Source of the DNA: Acidobacterium sp.
GTDB lineage: Bacteria; Acidobacteriota; Vicinamibacteria; Vicinamibacterales; UBA2999
Length of the DNA stretch: 64,000 nucleotides
Assembly: GCA_002737365.1 (NCBI GenBank)
Contig: NSIL01000001.1
Coordinates: 62,001-126,000 of the forward strand
Reading direction: 5' to 3'
The position numbers and the translations under genes were made by a program. Positions 17,384 to 24,969 of the stretch are shown in pieces (position 1 is the first letter of the stretch; each line of letters opens with the position of its first letter). The notes under the pieces are model-generated. The model made no database searches and was not told the origin of the DNA. It saw only the letters and a program-made list of their open reading frames with translations.

Positions 17384-17638
17384 TCAGAATGTCACGGGCC
17401 TGGGCGGCTGGTCGGTGATGTCCGGGAACGTCTCCTTCAGGGGCTTCAATCGCGACAACACCCCGAGCAGCGATCGCGACGGCGTCGGCTCGATCACCAG
17501 CCGGCCGCCCTCTTTCCGCATCACGGCTTCGTCCCCCGGAAACTCGAACTCCCTGGGAATGCGCACGGCCAGGTTGCGGCCGTTGCGAAAAACTTTCACG
17601 CGCCGTTCGGCGGGCACGCTCGCGGCTTGGTGGGCCAT
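17384..17638 (-). CDS. vapB: VapB-type AbrB/SpoVT-fold antitoxin
   Basis: 84 residues from the ATG at 17638. A swapped-hairpin DNA-binding fold is suggested by AERRVKVFRNGRNLAVRIPREFEFPGDEAVMRKEGGRLVIEP, and a C-terminal toxin-binding tail follows. It should neutralise the neighbouring PIN toxin and repress its own operon. The start is placed by the promoter (TTGACG, 17 bp, TATGCT) whose -10 ends 10 nt upstream; earlier in-frame starts would lie inside that promoter. Confidence 0.88.
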   Translation of the reverse strand: MAHQAASVPAERRVKVFRNGRNLAVRIPREFEFPGDEAVMRKEGGRLVIEPTPSRSLLGVLSRLKPLKETFPDITDQPPRPVTF

Positions 17639-17640
17639 AA

Positions 17641-17659
17641 CATATGCCAGCATATGCCA
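17641..17659. promoter_or_regulatory. tandem operator candidate at the vapB promoter
   Basis: Two CATATGCCA copies (17641-17649 and 17651-17659) repeat with 10-bp spacing, one helical turn, overlapping the -10 and start site. This is a natural site for cooperative VapB/VapBC autorepression. Confidence 0.5.
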
Positions 17660-17677
17660 CCCTGCCGTGGACGTCAA
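17649..17677 (-). promoter_or_regulatory. vapBC promoter (TTGACG-17-TATGCT)
   Basis: -35 TTGACG (17677-17672) and -10 TATGCT (17654-17649) with the ideal 17-bp spacer; predicted start near 17642, just before the ATG at 17638. The -35 begins right at the 3' boundary of the kinase fragment, suggesting the promoter arrived with vapBC. Confidence 0.6.
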
Positions 17678-17757
17678 CCCACCTCGCCCATGCCGCCTTC
17701 GCCGATCTTGGCGACGACTTCATACGGGCCGATACGGGTGCCGGGAACCAGGCTCAT
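17674..17757 (-). pseudogene. 5' fragment of a Ser/Thr protein kinase gene
   Basis: Twenty-seven codons read MSLVPGTRIGPYEVVAKIG then EGGMGEVG and stop. The N-terminal leader and glycine-rich loop are those of Acidobacteria-type Ser/Thr kinases, where GGMGEVY normally continues into the VAIK region. The break falls immediately after GEV, precisely where the vapBC promoter begins. The ATG overlaps the MazF/PemK-type toxin stop as ATGA, so the peptide could still be translated, but nothing of the catalytic domain remains. The rest of the kinase is not in the window. Confidence 0.75.
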
Positions 17758-18095
17758 GGGAGCGCCAGCGACGACCGCAACTGCGCCTCGACGCCGGCGA
17801 GGTCGTCGCGCGACAGGGAACCCAGTGTGCGCAGGATCATGTCTTGTTTGATGGTCCGGACGATACCGGTGACCGTGGACGGCAGCGGAAGTCCGGCGGC
17901 GGCCCAATCCGCCAACTGGTAGTCGCCGACCAACGTTCGCCCAACGTGACTGGTGATGGCCGCGAGCACGGCCTCGGGCCGGCCCTGCTGATAGGTCTCG
18001 CTGCTGATCAGCACCGCTGGCCGCCGCTTCACACCTTTTTCGTCAGCGAATACAAACTTCACCAGCACCACGTCGCCGCGTCTAGAGATCGTCAT
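17754..18095 (-). CDS. MazF/PemK-type toxin (endoribonuclease)
   Basis: 113 residues. The N-terminus RRGDVVLVKFVFADEKGVKRRPAVLIS matches the MazF/PemK beta-barrel (RGDIW...KxRPAvVls), with VLAAITSHV and a later TVTGIVRTIKQDMILRTLGSLS segment. Such toxins cut mRNA at short motifs. It overlaps its presumed antitoxin by 14 bp. Its stop overlaps the start of a kinase fragment. Confidence 0.85.
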   Translation of the reverse strand: MTISRRGDVVLVKFVFADEKGVKRRPAVLISSETYQQGRPEAVLAAITSHVGRTLVGDYQLADWAAAGLPLPSTVTGIVRTIKQDMILRTLGSLSRDDLAGVEAQLRSSLALP

Positions 18096-18333
18096 ACACG
18101 GCGTCGGTCTTGTTCTTCCAGATGCCGGCCAGTACGGGATCCGTCTTCTCGGTCAGGGCCGCCGCATCGTCCATCTCCTCGTCACCCAGGTCTTCACGCA
18201 ACTTGTGCTGCAGCGCTGCAACCACGTAATCGCGAATCGACAGGTCGGCCCGCGAGGCCGCGACGCGGACCCGACGGCGCACCAGTGGCGACACGTCGAT
18301 GCTCAAGCGGGCCCGATTGGTGGTGGACTCCAT
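18082..18333 (-). CDS. antitoxin paired with the MazF/PemK-type toxin
   Basis: 83 residues. ARLSIDVSPLVRRRVRVAASRADLSIRDYVVAALQ has the strand-helix-helix pattern of a ribbon-helix-helix DNA-binding antitoxin, followed by an acidic tail (EDLGDEEMDDAAALTEKTD) that would wrap the toxin. ATG at 18333; the last 14 bp overlap the toxin gene, so synthesis is probably coupled with antitoxin first. The upstream 123 bp to the acyltransferase gene hold no other gene that I can recognise. Confidence 0.8.
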   Translation of the reverse strand: MESTTNRARLSIDVSPLVRRRVRVAASRADLSIRDYVVAALQHKLREDLGDEEMDDAAALTEKTDPVLAGIWKNKTDAVYDDL

Positions 18334-18456
18334 GTCGGCACATCACCACATCTACGTATTGACACACCTGTCCGAGTGGGCTGTGGAGACGGGCGCCTGC
18401 GGACGGGCTACTTCATGACGACGGCGGTATTGAAGCGCACCGACTGGATATCGCCC

Positions 18457-19131
18457 CTATTCCAACAGCATCTGGCACTCCGACTGTGCGGCTTTAAGTG
18501 AGGCTTCCAGTTCACACCGATACGCCTCCAGGGCATCGGCGTCTGCCTCTCGTGGCACGTAGATTGGCGGTCGGATGGCCATAGCGACGATCGTGAACGG
18601 CTGCGGAATCTGCGTGCGGTCCCAGCTGTTCAACGTCCACGCCGCCGCCGCATCCGAATGAAACGGCAGCAGCGGCTGGCCGGTGGCCTTTGCCAGCCAC
18701 AGGGCGCCCGGCTGGGCAACCTCGGCCGGACCGCGAGGGCCATCGAGGGTAAATGCCACTCCGTGGGCCTTCACGTCTCTCACCAGCTGCCTGAGGGCCG
18801 CGGGACCGCCCCTGGAAGTCGATCCGCGGGCGGCGCCGTAGCCGAACTTGCCGAGCAGCCGCGCAATCCATTCACCATCGAAGTTCTCGCTAGCCATAGC
18901 GACGATGCCACGGTTGGCGAAATAGGGAGTGGCGGCCAGGATGCGGCCATGCCACAAGGCGAGGATGGGATGGTGGCCAGCCTGCGTAATGGCGTCGACG
19001 TGCTCGGCGCCGCTCACCTTCCACTTCCACGTCGACGTCAAGGCGCGGACGACCGGGTATCCCAGAGTGGCGATCGCCACCGCTGCCGCGCGCTTGCGCG
19101 GAGACTGCCGCCAGTCTGGTGTCTCGGTCAC
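18457..19131 (-). CDS. lysophospholipid acyltransferase family protein (DUF374)
   Basis: 224 residues. It has HPILALWHGRILAATPYFANRG (the DUF374 equivalent of an HX4D-like region), SENFDGEWIARLLGKFGYGAARGSTSRGG and a GVAFTLDGPRGPAEVAQPG motif typical of the family related to LpxL and KDO-linked acyltransferases. Members probably acylate lipid A or phospholipid precursors at the inner membrane; specificity is not known. A GTG start at 19131 overlaps the ETF-QO stop as GTGA and gives a short basic N-terminus with a hydrophobic helix. It ends the fab-etf gene run. Confidence 0.82.
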   Translation of the reverse strand: MTETPDWRQSPRKRAAAVAIATLGYPVVRALTSTWKWKVSGAEHVDAITQAGHHPILALWHGRILAATPYFANRGIVAMASENFDGEWIARLLGKFGYGAARGSTSRGGPAALRQLVRDVKAHGVAFTLDGPRGPAEVAQPGALWLAKATGQPLLPFHSDAAAAWTLNSWDRTQIPQPFTIVAMAIRPPIYVPREADADALEAYRCELEASLKAAQSECQMLLE

Positions 19132-20813
19132 ATTCCGTCGTACGACGGCCCCTCGCCCCCTTCGGGCGCGACCCACGTGATGACGCCGTACGGGTCCATG
19201 ATGTCGCAGGTCTTGCAGTGGACGCAGTTCGAGGCGTTGATCTGCAGCTTCAATCCGCCGGCACCGTTGTCGACCATCTCGTACACGTTGGCCGGACAAA
19301 ACCGCACGCACGGGTGACCGAACTCAGGACCGCAGATGCTGTGGCAGACGTCGGTCTGCACCAGCAGGTGAACCGGTTGGTCCTCAGCATGGTGCGTGCC
19401 GGAGTAGTGCGCGCCGGTGACCTTGTCGAAGGTGATGCGGCGATCGATCGGGGCAGTATTTGACGGGACCAAAATGTCCCGCTTGGTCATGCCGTAGTAG
19501 TCCTCGATCTTCTGCATCGCGTGGTGGCCGGCATGCCCGGGCACGTCGGGCAGACCCTTGCCATTCGTGAACATCGCGATGCCCGCGTAGGCACTGCCCA
19601 ACATGGTGCCGGCGCCAAACGCCTGGTGCACGTTGCGAACGGGATAGAGCTCGGTCCTAATCGCGCTCGCATCCACCAGCGCCTTGTAGCGGCCGAGCGA
19701 CGCCGAGGTGGTATCCCCTGACCGCACGGCATCGAACGCGGCTTCCGCCGCGAGCATGCCGCTGCGCATGGCGAGGTGAATGCCCTTCAACCGCGTCGAG
19801 TTCACGAAGTTGGCCGCGTCGCCGATAATCACGCCGCCATCGAAGTACAGGCGCGGCTGGGTATTCCAGCCGCCTTCGGGCAGGGCCTTGGCGCCATACC
19901 GAACGATCGTGCCGCTATCCAGAATGCCGCTGATGAACGGGTGACGCTTGAAGTGCTGAAAAGCGGCGTGCGGATCGAACAGGGGATCCTTGTAATCGAG
20001 CCCGACGACGAAGCCAATCGAAATACGGCCGTCGGGCATCGAGTAGAGCCAGCTGCCGCCGAACTCCTCGTCACGCAGCGGATAGCCCAGCGTGTGGATC
20101 ACGGTGCCAGGCGCGAGACGATCCTTCGGGAGGTCCCACAGTTCCTTGATGCCGATCGCAAACTGCGCCGGCTCGGATGCTTCCGCGAGGTGCAGCGTTT
20201 GAATCAGTTGCTTGGTGAGATGCCCGCGCACGCCGTCGGCAAAGATCGTGACCTTGGCATGAATGTCAGCGCCGGGCTCGAACGCGCCCTTCGGCTGGCC
20301 GTCCTTGCCAAGGCCGCGGTCGCCGGTGCGCACGCCAATTACCTTACGGCGCTCCGCGCCGGGGGCTGCCCTGTCGTCGAACAGGACCGTCTGTCCCGGG
20401 AACCCCATAAACAGGTCGATGCCTTCGGCTTCGACCTGCGACGCCAGCCACTTTGCGAACTGGTTGAGCGAGATGATGTAGTTGCCGTGGTTCTGAAACG
20501 GCGGTGGCGTAATCGGCAGCCGGAATTTGCTCTCGGGCGTCAGGAAGTAGATGTTGTCCTGATGCACTTCCTGGGCGAGCGGCGCGCCCTTGGCGAGAAA
20601 ATCGGGAATCAGGTCCTTCAGCGTCGACGGATCGAGCAACGCCCCCGAAAACTGGTGCTGCCCGGCGTTGGCGGCCTTCTCGATCACGGCAATCGCTAGC
20701 GGCTCGCCGCCCTTCTGCTTCTGGAGTTGCCCGAGCCGCAGCGCGGCGGACAAGCCGGCCGGCCCGCCGCCGACAATCAGGATGTCGACTTCAAGCGTCT
20801 CGCGCTCAGCCAT
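19128..20813 (-). CDS. electron-transfer flavoprotein:ubiquinone oxidoreductase (ETF-QO)
   Basis: 561 residues. The FAD-binding GGGPAGLSAALRLGQLQ motif is at the N-terminus, the quinone-binding/membrane region is central, and the C-terminal ferredoxin-like domain carries HPCVRFCPANVY and NCVHCKTCDIMDPYGVI for a [4Fe-4S] cluster. It passes electrons from ETF to the membrane quinone pool, here probably menaquinone given the Mqn genes. The ATG at 20813 overlaps the etfA stop by one base (TGATG), so the three etf genes form one coupled unit. Confidence 0.94.
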   Translation of the reverse strand: MAERETLEVDILIVGGGPAGLSAALRLGQLQKQKGGEPLAIAVIEKAANAGQHQFSGALLDPSTLKDLIPDFLAKGAPLAQEVHQDNIYFLTPESKFRLPITPPPFQNHGNYIISLNQFAKWLASQVEAEGIDLFMGFPGQTVLFDDRAAPGAERRKVIGVRTGDRGLGKDGQPKGAFEPGADIHAKVTIFADGVRGHLTKQLIQTLHLAEASEPAQFAIGIKELWDLPKDRLAPGTVIHTLGYPLRDEEFGGSWLYSMPDGRISIGFVVGLDYKDPLFDPHAAFQHFKRHPFISGILDSGTIVRYGAKALPEGGWNTQPRLYFDGGVIIGDAANFVNSTRLKGIHLAMRSGMLAAEAAFDAVRSGDTTSASLGRYKALVDASAIRTELYPVRNVHQAFGAGTMLGSAYAGIAMFTNGKGLPDVPGHAGHHAMQKIEDYYGMTKRDILVPSNTAPIDRRITFDKVTGAHYSGTHHAEDQPVHLLVQTDVCHSICGPEFGHPCVRFCPANVYEMVDNGAGGLKLQINASNCVHCKTCDIMDPYGVITWVAPEGGEGPSYDGM

Positions 20814-21787
20814 CAGCCCTTCTGCAATTCCGCAATAATCGCGGGCGCCAGTTCGAACAGGTCGCCCTGGATGCCGTAGTCGGCCACTTCGAAGATCGGC
20901 GCATCGGCATCCTTGTTGATGGCGACGATGACGCGCGAGCCCTTCATGCCAACCAGGTGCTGGATGGCACCCGAAATCCCGAGCGCCACATACAGCTTCG
21001 GCGCGACGGTCTGCCCCGAGCTGCCAATCTGGCGTTCCATGGGCAGCCAGCCATTGTCGCAAATCGGCCGCGAGGCCGCCAGCTCCGCGCCGAAGGCCTT
21101 GGCGAGCTGTTCCGCGATGGCGATGTTCTCCACCGTCTTGATGCCACGGCCCACCGAGACGATGCGTTCGGCCTGCGACAGGTCGACCGCCTGTTTGGCT
21201 TCCTGGAACGGTAGCTCGGGCTTCTGCCGAATCTTCGATTCGTCGATCGTGATGCTCGCCGCCGTGATCGGGACCACGGCACTACCCTTCGCTGCCGCGT
21301 CGGCACGATACGCGCCGATCTGGATGCTGATCAGAAACGGGCCCTCGCCCTGCGGCACGACCTCGGCAACGAGCTTGCCCTGGAACATCGGCCGCGCGAA
21401 CACGGTCGCGCCGCCGACCGCCCGGATGGCAATCACGTCGGTGACCAGCGCCCGATCCATCCGGGTCGCCAGTGTCGGCGAAAAATCTCGCGTCTGGTAG
21501 GTGTGCGAGAAGAACACGTAGGTGGGAGCGACCTGCGCAATGACCTGCTGCAGGGCCTGCACGAAGCCGTCGGGCGTGTAAGTGGCCAGCGCGGCGTGCT
21601 CGATGGTCAGCACCTCGGCCACGGCGGCCTGTGCCAACTCCCCGGCCACGCCGGCCAGATTGAACCCGCCGGCCACCGCGACTGTGATCGGCATGGCGCC
21701 GGCCGCGAGTTGCTGCGCGGCCGCAATGGCCTCCCAGCTAGCGCGATTGAGCTTGCCCTGCTGTTGTTCCGCGATGACGAGAATCAC
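20813..21787 (-). CDS. etfA: electron transfer flavoprotein alpha subunit
   Basis: 324 residues. The C-terminal FAD-binding domain is clear: VSVGRGIKTVENIAIAEQLA, GAELAASRPICDNGWLP, RQIGSSGQTVAPKLYVALGISGAIQHLVGM and VAINKDADAPIFEVADYGI. With EtfB it collects electrons from acyl-CoA and related dehydrogenases. Its ATG at 21787 overlaps the etfB stop (ATGA). Confidence 0.96.
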   Translation of the reverse strand: MILVIAEQQQGKLNRASWEAIAAAQQLAAGAMPITVAVAGGFNLAGVAGELAQAAVAEVLTIEHAALATYTPDGFVQALQQVIAQVAPTYVFFSHTYQTRDFSPTLATRMDRALVTDVIAIRAVGGATVFARPMFQGKLVAEVVPQGEGPFLISIQIGAYRADAAAKGSAVVPITAASITIDESKIRQKPELPFQEAKQAVDLSQAERIVSVGRGIKTVENIAIAEQLAKAFGAELAASRPICDNGWLPMERQIGSSGQTVAPKLYVALGISGAIQHLVGMKGSRVIVAINKDADAPIFEVADYGIQGDLFELAPAIIAELQKG

Positions 21788-22590
21788 AGGACCCTCGCTT
21801 CTTCGCGCAACCGTTTCACGAGTTCCTTCGCGGCCTCGGCCGGCGAGCCGCCAATCATCAGGGTCTGCTTCGACTTCTGCGGCGCGCTGAGCGCCACCAC
21901 CTTCAGCCGCGGCGACAGGCCCGCGGGCGCGGCCACCTTGGTGATCTCCTTCTTCTTCGCCGCCATGATGCCCTTCAGAGTGGCGTAACGCAGTTGATTG
22001 ATGCCGCTCTGAATGGTCAACAGCGCCGGTAGCGGCATGGTGACGTGCTGGAACCAGCCGCCTTCGAGCTCGCGCTTCACCCTCAGCCTGCCGGCCTGTC
22101 CTGAGCGAGCGGCACCGCCTTCAGTGTCGAGAGTCGAAGGGTCGACGTGAACTTCCATGATGATGGTCGAATGCGGCATGCCGAGCTTCTCGGCCAGCAC
22201 CGGACCGAACTGGGCATGGCCCTGATCGTCAGACTGCAGGCCGGTGAGAATCAGATCAAACTTCTGCTCGGCCATGGCCGGCGCCAGTGCCGAGGCGGCG
22301 GTGGACGCATCGGCCGCGCCGAGTGAATCATCCTCCACGTGCAACGCGCGATCAGCGCCGCGGGCCAAGGCCTCGCGAATCACCTGCTGCACGCGGGTCG
22401 GACCGGCCGAGCACACGACCACTTCGCCGCCATGCTTCTCGCGGAGGCGCAGGCTCTCTTCGAGCGCATACGCGTCCGGTTCGTTCATCTCGTAGCTGAC
22501 ATCCTGCTCGCGGACCCACGTCTTGTCATCGTTCAGACGCGGCTGCCACTCACGGGTCGGGACTTGCTTGATGCAGACGGCGATCTTCAC
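21784..22590 (-). CDS. etfB: electron transfer flavoprotein beta subunit
   Basis: 268 residues from GTG at 22590, beginning MKIAVCIKQVPTRE. Family features are the YEMNEPDAYALEESLRL region, DLILTGLQSDDQGHAQFGPVLAEKLGMP and the AMP-binding-type ending. A short charged/Gly-rich insert (about 165-180, DTEGGAARSGQAGR) is unusual. It lies after a long hairpin that separates it from fabF. Confidence 0.95.
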   Translation of the reverse strand: MKIAVCIKQVPTREWQPRLNDDKTWVREQDVSYEMNEPDAYALEESLRLREKHGGEVVVCSAGPTRVQQVIREALARGADRALHVEDDSLGAADASTAASALAPAMAEQKFDLILTGLQSDDQGHAQFGPVLAEKLGMPHSTIIMEVHVDPSTLDTEGGAARSGQAGRLRVKRELEGGWFQHVTMPLPALLTIQSGINQLRYATLKGIMAAKKKEITKVAAPAGLSPRLKVVALSAPQKSKQTLMIGGSPAEAAKELVKRLREEARVL

Positions 22591-22682
22591 GGTGTCAAAC
22601 ACCCTTCCAGAATTTGCGTACTGCGGCGCCGCGCCTGTCCCAGCTTGCGAAGTACGCAAATCCTGGAACGGCGTCTGACACC
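22591..22682. repeat. long imperfect hairpin between fabF and etfB
   Basis: Arms 22591-22622 and 22651-22682 pair across 32 bp with four mismatches; the outer ends are GGTGTCA and TGACACC and the inner ends TTTGCGTACT and AGTACGCAAA. The 28-nt centre is GC-rich. It fills the whole gap and overlaps nothing essential except the etfB leader. Size and symmetry resemble REP-like elements. Confidence 0.7.
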
Positions 22683-22683
22683 G

Positions 22684-23925
22684 TCACTCCTCGTATTTCT
22701 TCATCAACAGCGCGCCGTTGGTGCCGCCGAAACCAAACGAGTTCGATAGGGCATAGTCGATCTTCATGGGCCGCGCTTTAAGCGGAACGTAGTCGAGGTC
22801 GCAGCCCTCGTCGACCTGTTCGAGGTTGATCGTCGGCGCCGCTATCTGGTGGCGCACCGACAGCGCGGTAATGCCGGCTTCGAGGCCGCCGGCCGCGCCC
22901 AGCAAGTGGCCAGTCATCGACTTGGTCGATGAAATCGCCAGCTTGTAGGCGTGCTCGCCGAACACGCGCTTGATCGCGGTCGTCTCGATGCGATCGTTGT
23001 GCGGCGTCGAGGTACCGTGGGCGTTGATGTAGTTGACCTGGTCGGGGCGGATGCCGGCCGAGGCGATCGCCGCGTTCATCACGCGGAACGCGCCATCGCC
23101 GTTCTCCGATGGCGCGGTCATATGGTACGCGTCACCGGACATACCGTAGCCAATCATCTCGGCATAGATCGTCGCGCCACGGCGCTTCGCGAACTCGAGC
23201 TCCTCGAGCACGACGATGCCGGCGCCCTCGCCCAGCACGAAGCCATCGCGGTCTTTCTCGAACGGCCGGCTGGCGCGGGACGGATCGTCGTTGCGCGTCG
23301 ACAGTGCGCGCAGCGCGGCAAACCCGCCGACGCCCATCGGGCAGACCGCCGCTTCGGCGCCGCCCGTGATCATGGCATCGGCCGCGCCGCGCTTGATGAT
23401 CTCGAACGAATCGCCGATCGCATGCGCCGACGCCGTGCACGCGGTGCAGGTCGCCAGGTTCGGGCCCTTGGCGCCATAGCGAATCGAGACCTGTCCCGCC
23501 GCCAGGTTGATGATCGAGGCGGGAATAAAGAAGGGAGAAATCTTGCGCGGACCGCCGTCGAGATACGCCTTATGCTCGCGCTCGATGGTGTTGAAGCCAC
23601 CGATGCCCGAGCCAATGAACACGCCGACGCGATCCGCGACGTCAGGCGTGATCGTCAGTCGCGCATCATCCATCGCGAACTGCGACGCGGCGATGGCGAA
23701 CTGAATGAAGATGTCGACCTTCTTTAGTTCTTTCTTCTCGATGAACTGGAGCGGATCGAAGTTCTTCACTTCGCCCGCAAACCGCGTCGAGAAGGCCGCC
23801 GCGTCAAAGCGCGTGATCGGTCCGATGCCGCTAGTGCCCGCGCAGAGCGCGGCCCAGTTTGCCTGTGTGCCCATGCCTACCGGCGACACCAGGCCCACGC
23901 CGGTCACTACTACTCGCCTGTTCAC
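22684..23925 (-). CDS. fabF: 3-oxoacyl-[acyl-carrier-protein] synthase II
   Basis: 413 residues from GTG at 23925, preceded by GGAGG at 4 nt. The N-terminus reads NRRVVVTGVGLVSPVG. The Cys-His-His triad is visible in NLATCTACTASAHAIG, NAHGTSTPHND and TKSMTGHLLGAAGG, and the C-terminus is SNSFGFGGTNGALL. It elongates acyl-ACP with malonyl-ACP. It is the last fatty-acid gene of the cluster; no fabH is present in the cluster. Confidence 0.96.
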   Translation of the reverse strand: MNRRVVVTGVGLVSPVGMGTQANWAALCAGTSGIGPITRFDAAAFSTRFAGEVKNFDPLQFIEKKELKKVDIFIQFAIAASQFAMDDARLTITPDVADRVGVFIGSGIGGFNTIEREHKAYLDGGPRKISPFFIPASIINLAAGQVSIRYGAKGPNLATCTACTASAHAIGDSFEIIKRGAADAMITGGAEAAVCPMGVGGFAALRALSTRNDDPSRASRPFEKDRDGFVLGEGAGIVVLEELEFAKRRGATIYAEMIGYGMSGDAYHMTAPSENGDGAFRVMNAAIASAGIRPDQVNYINAHGTSTPHNDRIETTAIKRVFGEHAYKLAISSTKSMTGHLLGAAGGLEAGITALSVRHQIAAPTINLEQVDEGCDLDYVPLKARPMKIDYALSNSFGFGGTNGALLMKKYEE

Positions 23926-23943
23926 TGGACCTCCGAACCAAAC

Positions 23944-23964
23944 GGCACCCCACAACGGGGTGCC
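23944..23964. terminator. hairpin in the acpP-fabF gap
   Basis: Perfect 8-bp stem GGCACCCC / GGGGTGCC with loop ACAAC, between the acpP stop and the fabF ribosome-binding site. No U-tract follows on the minus strand. It could attenuate or stabilise, allowing much more acpP than fabF product. Confidence 0.45.
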
Positions 23965-23979
23965 TGCACTGGTCGCGTG

Positions 23980-24219
23980 CTACTTCTTCTTGGCGTGCGA
24001 CTCGATGTAGTCGACCGCTTCCTTGACGCGCGTGATCTTCTCCGCCTCATCGTCAGGAATTTCAATGCCAAACTCTTCCTCGAACGCCATCACGAGCTCG
24101 ACTGTGTCGAGCGAATCGGCGCCCAGGTCGTCCACAAACGAAGCATCCGGCGTGACTTCTTCCTCGTCCACACCCAACTGCTCCACGATAATGCTCTTCA
24201 CCTTGTCGGCAACGGCCAC
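23980..24219 (-). CDS. acpP: acyl carrier protein
   Basis: 79 residues, very acidic, with the phosphopantetheine serine in [19 protein letters not shown]. The GTG start has a strong AGGAGGG 5 nt upstream. It carries growing acyl chains for FabD, FabG and FabF encoded beside it and for the FabZ and LpxA domains encoded further along. Confidence 0.98.
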   Translation of the reverse strand: MAVADKVKSIIVEQLGVDEEEVTPDASFVDDLGADSLDTVELVMAFEEEFGIEIPDDEAEKITRVKEAVDYIESHAKKK

Positions 24220-24228
24220 GAGTCCCTC

Positions 24229-24969
24229 CTACATGTACATCCCGCCGTTGACGGCGAGAACCTGACCAGTAATATACGCCGCTTCGTCTGATGCCAGGAA
24301 GCCGACGGCCGCGGCAATGTCATCCGGCGAGCCCAGGCGGCCCAGCGGAATGCGCGTTGACCAGTCGTTCTTGACGTCTTCGGTGATCGTGCGCGTCATG
24401 TCGGTCTCGACCAACCCTGGCGCCACCACATTCACCGTTACCTGGCGCGATGCGACTTCACGCGCCAGGGCCTTGCAGAATCCAATCAATCCGGCCTTCG
24501 ACGCCGCGTAGTTCGCCTGGCCGGCATTCCCCATCTGCCCGACCACGGAGCTGATCGCGACGATCCGGCCCGCCCGCTGCTTGATCATCGGCTTGAGCGC
24601 CGCCTGGCAGAGCGTGAACGCCGCCGTCAGGTTGGTCGCCAGCACGTCGTCCCAGTCGGCGCGCTTCATCCGTAGCATCAACTGGTCGCGGGCAATACCG
24701 GCGTTGCTGACGAGAATATCGAGGCGGCCGTGGGTTTCGACGGTGCCCTTGACCAACGCCTCGACCGCCGCCGCATCCGTGACGTCGGCGCTGTGAGCAA
24801 GCGCCACGCCGCCGCTCGCGGCAATCTCCGCCGCGGTGGCCTCGGCATTCGTGCCGCGCGCCACGCAAATCACGGTCGCGCCGCCGGTCGCCAGGCGCCG
24901 CGCAATGGCGCGCCCGATGCCCCGGGAGGCACCCGTCACAATCGCAATCTTGCCGTCGAACTGTCTCAG
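24229..24969 (-). CDS. fabG: 3-oxoacyl-[acyl-carrier-protein] reductase
   Basis: 246 residues if read from a CTG at 24969 (MRQFDGKIAIVTGASRGIGRAI). The short-chain dehydrogenase signature is complete: TGASRGIG cofactor loop, NAGI, catalytic Ser (SSVVGQMG) and YAASK. No ATG, GTG or TTG lies in the frame upstream of the cofactor loop; the first GTG (24939) would remove the first beta strand. The CTG overlaps the fabD stop as CTGA, the same geometry as the ATGA and GTGA junctions around it, and a GAGG lies 7 nt upstream. The start is therefore inferred, not certain. Confidence 0.92.
   Translation of the reverse strand: MRQFDGKIAIVTGASRGIGRAIARRLATGGATVICVARGTNAEATAAEIAASGGVALAHSADVTDAAAVEALVKGTVETHGRLDILVSNAGIARDQLMLRMKRADWDDVLATNLTAAFTLCQAALKPMIKQRAGRIVAISSVVGQMGNAGQANYAASKAGLIGFCKALAREVASRQVTVNVVAPGLVETDMTRTITEDVKNDWSTRIPLGRLGSPDDIAAAVGFLASDEAAYITGQVLAVNGGMYM

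Noticed and set aside
18334-18456. Possible C-terminal remnant of another gene between the antitoxin and the acyltransferase
   Set aside because: A short minus-strand peptide can be read, but no family match is recognisable and it is too short to support.
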